DNA of 64,000 nucleotides from Halobacillus sp. Nhm2S1. Lineage in GTDB: Bacteria; Bacillota; Bacilli; Bacillales; Halobacillaceae. Both the position numbers and the translations under genes were made by a program. This document shows, piece by piece, positions 52,347 through 60,102 of the stretch. The DNA lies in the NCBI RefSeq assembly GCF_019599545.1, contig NZ_JAIEZV010000002.1:682001-746000 (forward strand). The letters are read 5' to 3'. Position 1 is the first letter of the stretch. Each line of letters starts with the position of its first letter. The notes under the pieces are model-generated. The model was not told where the DNA came from. It was given only the letters and a program-made list of their open reading frames with translations, and did no database searches.

Positions 52347-52977
52347 ACTTGATTAAGTCGTGTTTGAAGGCATAGATGACAGCTTGGGTCCGGTCGGATA
52401 CTTGGAGTTTTCCAAGGATGTTGCTGACGTGTACTTTTACGGTTTTCAGGGCGATGAATAATTGATCGGAGATTTCCTGGTTGGTTTTTCCTTCCGCCAT
52501 TAAAAGGAGAACTTCTTTCTCTCTTGCTGTAAGCTGATCGTGAAGTTCCACTTCAGCTGGCGTACGCATTTTTGTCATGATTTTGCCTGTTACTTCAGGC
52601 TCTAGTATGGACTGGCCTCCATATGTAGAACGGATCGCTTTGGCAATTTCTTCTGCTTTCGAAGTTTTCAACATATAACTCGTCGCTCCTGCTTCGAGTG
52701 CGGGGTACACTTTTTCATCATCCAGAAAACTTGTGACGATGATAACTTTTGCTTCCGGCCATTGCGCGGTAATACGTTTCGTCGCTTCAATACCATCCAT
52801 CTCGTCCATGACCAAATCCATCAAGATGATATCAGGCCGATGTTCCAATGCGAGTTGCACCGCCGCTTTTCCATCGTCCGCTTCCGCAATAACCTCGATA
52901 TCTGGTTGTGCAGATAAATAGGCAGATACACCGATGCGCACCATTTCATGATCATCAGCAAATAATACGGTAATCAT
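52345..52977 (-). CDS. liaR: Response regulator LiaR (NarL/LuxR type)
   Basis: Transcription activator of the cell-envelope stress response. 210 residues: receiver with acidic pair DD (8-9), phospho-Asp in IILMDLVMDEMDG (about 54) and Lys in YMLKTSKAEE; C-terminal LuxR helix-turn-helix LTAREKEVLLLMAEGKTNQEISDQLFIALKTVKVHVSNI. It overlaps liaS by ATGA. Similar to VraR of Staphylococcus. Last gene of liaIHFSR. Confidence 0.94.
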   Translation of the reverse strand: MITVLFADDHEMVRIGVSAYLSAQPDIEVIAEADDGKAAVQLALEHRPDIILMDLVMDEMDGIEATKRITAQWPEAKVIIVTSFLDDEKVYPALEAGATSYMLKTSKAEEIAKAIRSTYGGQSILEPEVTGKIMTKMRTPAEVELHDQLTAREKEVLLLMAEGKTNQEISDQLFIALKTVKVHVSNILGKLQVSDRTQAVIYAFKHDLIK

Positions 52978-54014
52978 TCTTCCTCGCCTCCTTTTATCCG
53001 ATGAGGGACTTTCACTTCTAAGCGGGTTCCCTGTGCCTTCACGCTTACAACTTTTAATGTCCCCCCGATTTCAAACGCTCGTTCCTGCATGTTCTGCAGT
53101 CCATATGAACTCGTCTTCGCTTCTTCCACATCAAAACCTATGCCATCATCGACGATGCGCAGGATAATGTTATGATCCCTTTCAATTAACATGACACTCA
53201 AGGAATGAGCCTTTGCATGCCTTAAGGTGTTGGATACCGATTCTTGGAGAATCCTGAAAAGCTGATCTTCAATGCCTTTTTCAAGTTGCAAAGGTTCTAC
53301 GGACCAATCAATTTTCATTGGTACTTTTTGTGTGAGTTCATAAAGCAGCTCTTCTGCCCCTTCTGACAGAGACTTATCCTTGAGTGCCACTGGTCTTAAA
53401 TGTAGAAGCAAGGCTCTCATTTCAAGCTGAGACTGGTGGATCATGCGTTCAACCATCTGCATTTGTTTTTTCGTTGCCTGCCAATCACCTGAATCGGTTT
53501 CATTAATGGCAGACATCATCATAGACGCTGCAAATAATTGCTGACTGACGGAATCATGAAGTTCCCGAGCAAGACGATTCCTTTCCTGAATCACCACTTC
53601 CTGCAGACTCTTTTCACGTTCTTCCGCTCTCTCTGTAACCATACGTTGAGCAAGCTCCGTTTGTTTCGTCATTTTTTCTTCCAGTTGTTTAAGAGCAAGG
53701 TCGATCTGCTCCATCTCTTTCAGATCAACCTCTTCATCCACAAGCTCGTTTCCCTTCGTTAATTCTGACACACGATGTTCAATGTTGAAGAGCTGCCTGC
53801 GCCAAAACCATCCCTGGATGACTCCGACTACAAACCCGAAAGATAAAGAAATGAATAAAACGAAGAAAATATATGGAAGATCAAATACCTCCTGTTCCAA
53901 AAGCTCTCCCCACGAGCCAAATGGAAAGGCATAGAATGTAATGGCCAACAACAAAATAGTGAACCCGAAAAAAGTCAGGATGCCGGACAACAATTGTCTT
54001 TGCCATACATTCAT
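52974..54014 (-). CDS. liaS: Sensor kinase LiaS
   Basis: Intramembrane-sensing HPK7-type kinase of 346 residues. Two N-terminal membrane segments (about 9-30 and 45-70) with almost no outer loop, then a HAMP-like coil, HisKA_3 with phospho-acceptor His in ERNRLARELHDSVSQQLFAASMM, and HATPase with DDGIGFDVEE and YGLQNMQERAF. Its start overlaps the liaF stop by ATGA. It works with LiaF, which holds it inactive until the envelope is damaged. Confidence 0.94.
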   Translation of the reverse strand: MNVWQRQLLSGILTFFGFTILLLAITFYAFPFGSWGELLEQEVFDLPYIFFVLFISLSFGFVVGVIQGWFWRRQLFNIEHRVSELTKGNELVDEEVDLKEMEQIDLALKQLEEKMTKQTELAQRMVTERAEEREKSLQEVVIQERNRLARELHDSVSQQLFAASMMMSAINETDSGDWQATKKQMQMVERMIHQSQLEMRALLLHLRPVALKDKSLSEGAEELLYELTQKVPMKIDWSVEPLQLEKGIEDQLFRILQESVSNTLRHAKAHSLSVMLIERDHNIILRIVDDGIGFDVEEAKTSSYGLQNMQERAFEIGGTLKVVSVKAQGTRLEVKVPHRIKGGEEE

Positions 54015-54730
54015 ACGCGTTTCACCTCAAGCTCTCCGGAAACTACAGACGTGATAATTTTCACGCGCGGCTTTTCTTTTCGATACCCATCGGTTTGGTA
54101 AGAGAGAACCTGGTTAAGCACTTTCGACTTCTTATATTGAAAGATGGAAGCACGTCCAATGAGCGCACTATGGTGGATGCTGACCTCGACTTCATAAGGG
54201 ACATAAACGGTCAGGTTACCAATCCACTGACGTATGGAAATAACCGCCTCATCGTGAGGGAGCACCGTCTGACTCAAATCAACAATTCTATCCCCAAACC
54301 CACCATGAATGTTAATGTCCGTCCATTCATAAGAGGTTTTAGGTGTAGCATCATCTCCAAAGAACTTCTGCCTTAACACGGGTTCCTGGTCAGGGATTTC
54401 CTGGTGATGATCAATGATTTCAGGTCGGATATGTTCCGGATTTTCTTTGGATTTAAAATAATCTCTCAGGAACATGAGAATCAATGCTATGACGAGAAAT
54501 CTTACAGCAATCATACTTAAAACTGTGAAGATTAAACTGATCAAACCAATCCAAAAAAGGATTTTTCTCCACAACGGCCGGTAGTTCTTCCATCCGATAT
54601 ACATAAGAACTCCGGAAAAAAGGACAGAAAATACAAGTCCACCGTTGAAGAAGACGATCTCCACAACGAGGAGAATCACCCCTATGATTAAAATTGTGTT
54701 GATCGTATCAGTCGATAGCTTTTTAAGCAT
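54011..54730 (-). CDS. liaF: LiaF, inhibitor of LiaS
   Basis: Membrane protein of 239 residues. The N-terminal half has about four spans (ILIIGVILLVVEIVFF, LVFSVLFSGVLMYIGW, ILFWIGLISLIFTVLS, FLVIALILMFL), and the C-terminal half is the soluble DUF2154-type domain typical of LiaF/VraT (INIHGGFGDRIVDLSQTVLPHDEAVISI). ATG 54730 lies nine bases after GGAGG, whereas the ATG at 54739 abuts it. Coupled to liaS. Confidence 0.92.
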   Translation of the reverse strand: MLKKLSTDTINTILIIGVILLVVEIVFFNGGLVFSVLFSGVLMYIGWKNYRPLWRKILFWIGLISLIFTVLSMIAVRFLVIALILMFLRDYFKSKENPEHIRPEIIDHHQEIPDQEPVLRQKFFGDDATPKTSYEWTDINIHGGFGDRIVDLSQTVLPHDEAVISIRQWIGNLTVYVPYEVEVSIHHSALIGRASIFQYKKSKVLNQVLSYQTDGYRKEKPRVKIITSVVSGELEVKRV

Positions 54731-54797
54731 AAAGGTCATCCTCCTCTCTTAAATCGATAAAGACGCAGAAATCTGCGCCTTCATCATACCATGTTTT

Positions 54798-55439
54798 CTA
54801 TTTAGCAGGTACTTCCTCCCGTTTCTCCATTTCTTTTTCCAACTGTGCCATCTTACTGTCAAACGTATTGTGGTAGTAGGCACTGTTCACTTTGTACTCC
54901 AAGTCCTCAATGTAACGGTCGATTTCTGAAAATCTGGAATAAGGCTTGTCCGCTGTGTCCTCAATCACACGATTCATCCGGTGATGAGCACGTGCAATAT
55001 TTTCGCGCCCCATCAGTTCCATCCGTTTCAAATGCATGTCCTTCAGTTTATGCTTCATTTCTTCGTATTTGCGCTCAAGAGCTTCCAGCTGTTCGATGCT
55101 GTCTCTTCTTGATGCTTGAAGGCGATCGGCTCTTGATTCATATTCCTGCTGCTCTTTGACGGCATATTCATACATCGTGGATTCCCCTGCTTTTTCAGCA
55201 ACTTCAGCCTGACGTCTGCGCTTGTCCGCCATATCCTGTGCCTTCTGGAATTCACGGGAAAACTCATCTTTCAACCGATACTGCCTCTCCACAAGTTTCC
55301 TTACTTTCTCGGTTTCTTTTTCACTTTCACGCAAGTATTGATTTAACATCGCGATTGGGTTCTTTTGTTCTTTTTGATCCAACGCCTCATGCAAGTCAGC
55401 GGTAATGGAGTCTTTTAACCTCGTAAATAAATTAGCCAT
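54798..55439 (-). CDS. liaH: Phage-shock protein A homologue LiaH
   Basis: PspA/IM30-family membrane-protecting protein of 213 residues, almost entirely coiled coil. It begins MANLFTRLKDSITADLHEALDQ and shows long heptads (ERQYRLKDEFSREFQKAQDMADKRRRQ; QLEALERKYEEMKHKLKDM). It is the main effector of the Lia response and is probably recruited to the membrane by LiaI. AAGGAG precedes the ATG; 22 nt separate it from liaI. Confidence 0.94.
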   Translation of the reverse strand: MANLFTRLKDSITADLHEALDQKEQKNPIAMLNQYLRESEKETEKVRKLVERQYRLKDEFSREFQKAQDMADKRRRQAEVAEKAGESTMYEYAVKEQQEYESRADRLQASRRDSIEQLEALERKYEEMKHKLKDMHLKRMELMGRENIARAHHRMNRVIEDTADKPYSRFSEIDRYIEDLEYKVNSAYYHNTFDSKMAQLEKEMEKREEVPAK

Positions 55440-55461
55440 AACTGTGTATCTCTCCTTTTGT

Positions 55462-55809
55462 TTATTTGTTCATTTCTGCCCATTGACGTTCAAAGTTGGT
55501 AAAAGGATCATCAGATTTGGTTGAACGTATCTCTTCGCTTTTGCTTGTCCAATTTTTATAGATCCAGTAAAGCGCAAAAGCAGCGGCTACACCAATCACA
55601 GCATAAATATTAGAGACGGCTACGCTGAGAATGATCAGTCCGACAACGACCCAGCCGATCTTTCCGGCTGTGGAATCACTTTTCATGAACTGTTTGAACA
55701 CAACATAGAGCAACCAGACACTGACACCCAGGAGGATCATCGGTCCTAAATTAGCGAGCAATACGGTAAGGGCGACTAATCCGGTCAGGAATAGTAAAAA
55801 TTTCTTCAT
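55462..55809 (-). CDS. liaI: LiaI membrane anchor
   Basis: Small protein of 115 residues with two or three spans (FLLFLTGLVALTVLLANLG, LGVSVWLLYVVF, IGWVVVGLIILSVAVSNIYAVIGVAAAFALYWIY) and a charged cytoplasmic tail. First gene of the operon, as in B. subtilis where LiaI anchors LiaH. Upstream, TCTCTGG occurs twice in direct orientation on the minus strand (within 55868-55913), a candidate LiaR site, ahead of a weak TATGAT -10. AAGGAGGG precedes ATG 55809. Confidence 0.85.
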   Translation of the reverse strand: MKKFLLFLTGLVALTVLLANLGPMILLGVSVWLLYVVFKQFMKSDSTAGKIGWVVVGLIILSVAVSNIYAVIGVAAAFALYWIYKNWTSKSEEIRSTKSDDPFTNFERQWAEMNK

Positions 55810-55941
55810 CGTTTTTCCCTCCTTGCTGATTTCTTGTCTTTATCATATCGAGAATAAATTTCTGCCGTAATGAGCCAGAGATATATTTTCAACTAAGACC
55901 AGAGACGTATAGTATGATAAAGGAAAAGGAGAGTGATTTTA

Positions 55942-56900
55942 TTGATTGAGAGCAGAACCAAATCGAAGGAGCATAGACAAGCAGAGGCTTTACTTCCCCG
56001 CCTGGATGGAACACACCCTTTCCATAAAGACATTCATGAACACCTTATGAAACTGAATGCCGGTCATCACGGTGAAACCACCACAGATTTCTACCTTCAG
56101 TACCTCCCCGACCTTCCCACGATGAAGAACGTCGAATTGTTCGATGGCATCCAACACTTCCAACTGGACCTCCTTCTCTTCACCCCTTCTTCTTTAATCA
56201 TCCTTGAAGTAAAAAACATGAAGGGTGAGCTCAATTTTGATTTTGATAACCATCAGCTCGTTAGAATTATGGAAGACCGACAAGACGTGTTCCAAGATCC
56301 ATTTTTACAAGTCCATCATCAAACCTTTCAACTTTCCCGTTGGCTCCATATGAATCAACTCCCTGTGCTCCCCATTCATTCTCTGATTGTCATTCCCAAT
56401 CATGGAACAAAGGTTACAACCATCGGCGAGGACGCAGAGAATAAGAGAGCTAGATCGTCAGACCAAAACAACTGCCAAAAATCATTGAACAACTTTCTCA
56501 TCATGGTGCCACCTCTCTGCCCCACCAACAGGAACATTTAATGAAGACGATCAAGCAAAAACGTTCCTCTTATCCATCATCAGTGATGAACAAATTTAAG
56601 TTGACTAAGGATGATCTGCTTCCCGGTGTCTCGTGCCTTGGGTGCCACATCATAGGCGTGGAACGAAGGCGCGATCACTGGTGTTGCCCTAAATGCGGAG
56701 CGAAGTCTAGGAATGCCCACATGAGAGCTTTAAAAGATTACCAACTGATTTTCTGTAGAAATGAGATTACGAATGCAGAGTTTCGCTGGTTTGTAGGACT
56801 TGAATCTAGAAAAGTCGCTCATAAACTATTAAGAGACGCTTGTGTAAAAGTAATTGCAAGAGGAAAGTATTCGAAATATATCCTCCCCGATTTGGGTTAG
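55942..56900 (+). pseudogene. NERD nuclease-domain protein, frameshifted
   Basis: Two frames together make one typical Bacillus NERD protein. The first (to 56541) has the NERD core: GHHGETTTDFYLQYL, FQLDLLLFTPSSLIILEVKNMKGELNFD. After about 56440 its sequence stops making sense, while the other frame continues IVRPKQLPKIIEQLSHHG and then a zinc ribbon (CLGCHIIG ... CCPKCGAKSRNAH) and the usual tail to 56900. A shift equal to one missing base near 56440-56455 explains this. TTG 55942 follows AAGGAG; GTG 55933 is the alternative. The stop codon lies in the first 21-bp repeat unit. Confidence 0.8.
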
Positions 56901-57021
56901 AGGACATTAAACACTTGTTAGAGGACGTTGAACGGTAGTTAGGGGACATTAAAACGGAGTTATAGGACAATGAAGACGAGAACGAGGACATTGACTGCTA
57001 GTTAGAGGACATTCACCCCCA
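56896..57021. repeat. Tandem array, 21-bp period, six copies, GTTAGAGGACATT core
   Basis: Unit starts are at 56896, 56917, 56938, 56959, 56980 and 57001, exactly 21 bp apart. The first 13 bases follow GTTAGAGGACATT with 0-3 changes; the last 8 are nearly all different between units. The array lies between the NERD pseudogene stop and the terminator of the convergent peptidase gene. Confidence 0.92.
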
Positions 57022-57026
57022 TTCAT

Positions 57027-57060
57027 AAAAAAAAGGCCGCCAAAAAAGGCGGCCTTTCTT
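57027..57060. terminator. Terminator after the M24 peptidase gene
   Basis: AAAGGCCGCC/GGCGGCCTTT, a 10-bp stem with an A6 loop and flanking A/T runs. Confidence 0.9.
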
Positions 57061-58161
57061 TTATTCAATAATACGCAGTTCCTTTGGCGTTTTCGTCAGT
57101 GTCACATATCCGTCTGCTGTAACGAGTACATCGTCTTCCAAACGAACCCCGCCGACTTCCGGATCATAGATCCCGGGTTCAATCGTGTATGTCATGCCCT
57201 CCTTCAAGACGCCATCATTCAAGTGGCTCATGGATGGAAATTCATGGACGTTGATTCCAAGACCGTGCCCAATGCGGTGCGGGAACTTGTCCCCGTAACC
57301 TGCATCGGAAATGATGTCACGTGCGACCTGGTCAAGATCACCGATTCGAGTTCCAGGCTTACTGATTGCAAGTGAAGCGTCCAAGGCTTCCTTTACTTTA
57401 TAGTAAATCGCCTTTTGCTCCTCACTCACCGAACGATAGGCAAAGGTACGGGTAATATCGGATGTGTATCCTTTCCATACAACGCCAAGGTCAAATAAAA
57501 CAAAGTCCCCTGGTTTCAGACGACGGTCACCAGGATTCCCGTGGGGTTGACCTGACTTTTCACCGAACAGGACCATCGTGGAGAAGGACATTTCCGCGAC
57601 GCCTTTTTTCTTCAATTCATATTCAATCTTAGCGAGAACTTCCATTTCGGTGATTCCCTCTTCAAGGGCTTCCACACCAACGCTCACACCAAAGTCAGCA
57701 AGCTCCGCCGCTTCTTTCATAATGCTGATTTCATGATCATCTTTGACAACACGCATGTCGTTCAATTGCCCTTCAATATCTTCAATCTTCACATCTTCAA
57801 AGAGCTCAAAAAAGGATTCACTGCGGCCGTAGGAAAGAACTTGTTTTTCTATCCCTACTGTTTTCACATTTGCAATGCCGTTTTCTTTCATCTTGTCCGC
57901 CATCAACTGCCATGGGTTTTCGTGATCGGCATATCCAATCACTTCCTTGGTCCATCCAGCCTCACGGATTTGCCCTTTTTCCATCCCAGGCAGGACTGCA
58001 ATCGGATCTGCTTCAGGGAAAACAAGCAATCCCAGCAACCTTTCATGAGGATCCGTATGGAATCCTGTTAAATAGAAAAAGTTCTCTGTTGAATTAATAA
58101 ACGCTGCATCAACGTTCGTATCTTTTAGGTATTGAGAAAATTGTTCTAATCGATGTTCCAC
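57061..58161 (-). CDS. M24 family Xaa-Pro peptidase (YkvY-like)
   Basis: Creatinase/prolidase-fold metallopeptidase of about 366 residues. The N-terminal creatinase domain (about 1-125) is followed by the pita-bread domain with all five metal ligands: Asp in LFDLGVVW, Asp in YTSDITRTF, His in GHGLGINVHE, Glu in TIEPGIY and Glu in VRLEDDVLV. GTG 58161 lies eight bases after AGGAG; the ATG at 58167 is too close to it. It removes amino acids before proline in peptides. Confidence 0.92.
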   Translation of the reverse strand: MEHRLEQFSQYLKDTNVDAAFINSTENFFYLTGFHTDPHERLLGLLVFPEADPIAVLPGMEKGQIREAGWTKEVIGYADHENPWQLMADKMKENGIANVKTVGIEKQVLSYGRSESFFELFEDVKIEDIEGQLNDMRVVKDDHEISIMKEAAELADFGVSVGVEALEEGITEMEVLAKIEYELKKKGVAEMSFSTMVLFGEKSGQPHGNPGDRRLKPGDFVLFDLGVVWKGYTSDITRTFAYRSVSEEQKAIYYKVKEALDASLAISKPGTRIGDLDQVARDIISDAGYGDKFPHRIGHGLGINVHEFPSMSHLNDGVLKEGMTYTIEPGIYDPEVGGVRLEDDVLVTADGYVTLTKTPKELRIIE

Positions 58162-58342
58162 ATTCATCACTCCTCTTCGCTTCTTTTTTCATCATAGCTC
58201 AATCTTTGTACCAATCCAAATGACACAAAAGTCCGAAAAATGAGAGTGAACGTTTAGCGACACTTTCACCTTTTCCATTCTCATTACGAAGAGCATCCGA
58301 TATAATGGCGAAAGGTGAATAAAAAATAGGAGGTGAACAGTT

Positions 58343-58744
58343 ATGGACCGTACTCGTTTTTTTGTGCGGGTAGCTGCCATTTATGCACTAATTGGCGCAT
58401 TTATGGGTTCTCATATGGCCGGCGGTGGGGGATTGCAACTAAGCGCGATTCACGCTCACATCCTCGTTGTTGGATGGCTTTCTCTTTTTGCGTTCGGTAT
58501 TTATTATAGAGTGTTCTCCATACCCAAGGATTCTAAGCTCGCGACAGCGCACGTATGGACATCCTTCTTTGGTGTGTTCGGTTTAACCCTTGGAATGTGG
58601 CTGTACTATACCCAGCCACTTCCAGGCTTGAGCACGTTCAATACAATTTTCTTCATCGTTGGAGGGACAGTCCTTCTAATTGCTTTTGTACTATTTGCGA
58701 TCATGACTTTCGTACATGGAAAACAAATCTCAGAAAACGCATAA
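58343..58744 (+). CDS. Small heme-copper-oxidase-like membrane protein
   Basis: Four-span protein of 133 residues. AIHAHILVVGWLSLFAFGIYYRVF resembles the helix of heme-copper oxidase subunit I (CcoN/NorB type) that holds a heme histidine, and two His (in SAIHAH) are present. Full oxidases need about 450 residues and six metal-ligand histidines, so this cannot be an oxidase alone. Such short proteins are often labelled 'cytochrome-c oxidase'. TATAAT at 58301-58306 and AGGAGGTG precede it. Confidence 0.75.
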   Translation: MDRTRFFVRVAAIYALIGAFMGSHMAGGGGLQLSAIHAHILVVGWLSLFAFGIYYRVFSIPKDSKLATAHVWTSFFGVFGLTLGMWLYYTQPLPGLSTFNTIFFIVGGTVLLIAFVLFAIMTFVHGKQISENA

Positions 58745-58776
58745 AAAAGATCCGCTCATAGAAGCGGATCTTTTTT
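58743..58776. terminator. Bidirectional terminator
   Basis: AAAAAAGATCCGCT/AGCGGATCTTTTTT, a 14-bp stem between the small oxidase-like gene and bioY. Confidence 0.93.
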
Positions 58777-58777
58777 C

Positions 58778-59365
58778 TTAGGCGGCTTGCCTTAACGGCG
58801 TACGTTGTAACAGTGTCTTTTCTAGTCGGATAGCAAAATAAGCGGCTACAATGGCTAAGGCTATATCTTTAATTAAAAATGGCACCATGCTTGACCAAGC
58901 CAAAACGAACCCAATTCCGTCTCCTCCAACCCAGAAATTCAGAGCGAGATAGAAAAGATTGACACCGATAGAATAGTTCAACACAATGCCGACAAGGGCT
59001 GCGGTGATATAAGTCGGCAGGTTTCGTTTAGACTCCGCAATCTTACCAACAAAGAACGCTAAGATTACATAGGAAACAATAAATCCGAAAGTCGGGGATA
59101 TCAAAACCGAGATCCCCCCCGAGAATCCAGCAAAAATCGGCGCTCCTGCCAGTCCTAAAAGAACATAGACAAATACAGAGAATGAGCCTAATCTGCTTCC
59201 CAGCACGAGTCCTGCGAGAATAGCAAAGAATGTTTGAAGCGTCAGCGGTACACCCATGACTTGTAGAAATGGCATGAATGCGGTGATGTTGGCTCCAATC
59301 GCCATGAGAGCAACGAATAAGCTTCCCAAGGTAATGTCGTAAGCCGATAAACGAGATGTTTTCAT
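58778..59365 (-). CDS. bioY: Biotin transporter BioY
   Basis: Substrate-binding S-component for biotin uptake, 195 residues with six spans. BioY landmarks are GVPLTLQTFFAILAGLVLGSRLG (about 38-60), GLAGAPIFAGFSGGISVLISPTFGFI, and LFYLALNF. It may work with a shared EcfAAT energising module encoded elsewhere, since none is in this window. AGGAGG precedes ATG 59365. A BirA box lies upstream. Confidence 0.94.
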   Translation of the reverse strand: MKTSRLSAYDITLGSLFVALMAIGANITAFMPFLQVMGVPLTLQTFFAILAGLVLGSRLGSFSVFVYVLLGLAGAPIFAGFSGGISVLISPTFGFIVSYVILAFFVGKIAESKRNLPTYITAALVGIVLNYSIGVNLFYLALNFWVGGDGIGFVLAWSSMVPFLIKDIALAIVAAYFAIRLEKTLLQRTPLRQAA

Positions 59366-59429
59366 TACGGTGTCCTCCTACATATAAAATCTCTTTAACT
59401 ATTATTAAGATACGAGAATTCACACCATA

Positions 59430-59459
59430 ATGTCAACTAAGTTTTTTTGCAGTTAACAA
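59430..59459 (-). promoter_or_regulatory. BirA operator and promoter of bioY
   Basis: On the minus strand TTGTTAAC and GTTGACAT are 14 bp apart, matching the BirA pattern TTGTTAAC-N14-GTTAACAA with two changes in the second half. The second half overlaps TTGACA, a consensus -35, so BirA-biotin would block RNA polymerase. Confidence 0.78.
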
Positions 59460-59491
59460 AAAGAGCGCCATTAAAAACCGGCGCTCTTTTT
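59457..59491 (-). terminator. Terminator after the AhpD-like gene
   Basis: AAAGAGCGCC/GGCGCTCTTT stem with a 10-nt loop and U-run on the minus strand. Confidence 0.88.
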
Positions 59492-59492
59492 T

Positions 59493-59990
59493 CTATAAAC
59501 CCAACCCCATCGAAAGTTGGTTCGTATAACTTGTATAAGCAACGATTTGATTCAACGCTGCTATATCCTCCTCATCATACCCCTGCTCTTTCAAACGATC
59601 CACATCTTCTTTCGTCACTTCTACGGGTTTTGCAATTAAGCCTTCCGCATAAGTGAGTACAGCTTTCCATTCCTCACTCATGTCAGATTCCTTGTAATGG
59701 CTGAGCCAATTCAACACATCTTCTTGATCTACCAGCTCTTCAAGTAATTTGGAGTGACTATCCGTGCAGTATTTACAGCCATTCTTCATGGAAACGAACG
59801 TGATTACCGCTTCTCGCAAGTCGTCCGGAAAGTCTGTTTCTTTCATCGCTTTCTGCAAAGGGAGAAAAGCTTCATATAATTTTTCATGATTCGCCAGCAG
59901 CCGATCAAATAACGGAGCCGGGTTTGGAATAGTGTTTTGTACGTTAAGTTCCTTCATATCTTTTTGTTTTACAGGTTTAATCCATGGCAT
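59493..59990 (-). CDS. AhpD/carboxymuconolactone decarboxylase-like protein
   Basis: Thiol peroxidase-related protein of 165 residues. The AhpD core motif ExxxxxCxxCxxxH is represented by FVSMKNGCKYCTDSHSKLL (Cys about 72 and 75, His 79), the redox pair and proton relay of the family. QIVAYTSYTNQLSMGLGL is a typical C-terminus. A peroxide or electrophile-detoxifying role is likely, but the reductant is unknown. AAGGAG precedes ATG 59990. A palindrome upstream may bind a redox-sensing regulator. Confidence 0.85.
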   Translation of the reverse strand: MPWIKPVKQKDMKELNVQNTIPNPAPLFDRLLANHEKLYEAFLPLQKAMKETDFPDDLREAVITFVSMKNGCKYCTDSHSKLLEELVDQEDVLNWLSHYKESDMSEEWKAVLTYAEGLIAKPVEVTKEDVDRLKEQGYDEEDIAALNQIVAYTSYTNQLSMGLGL

Positions 59991-60025
59991 TGCTGAAACA
60001 CTCCTTCATCATTCTTTTTAACTAG

Positions 60026-60036
60026 GTAATAATTAC
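60026..60036. promoter_or_regulatory. Palindrome between divergent AhpD-like and methylase genes
   Basis: GTAATAATTAC is a perfect 11-bp palindrome (central A) within a longer near-symmetric AT-rich stretch. It could be an operator for the AhpD-like gene; no cognate regulator is adjacent. Confidence 0.4.
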
Positions 60037-60102
60037 TTAATAAATGGTGACTTATTCCTTAATTTATAGTAGTATAGACTCAAAAAGTAGGAGGGGGAGT
60101 AT

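Noticed and set aside
56896-57021. CRISPR-like array
   Set aside because: Repeat cores are only 13 bp with 8-bp variable parts, far shorter than CRISPR repeats and spacers, and no cas genes are present.
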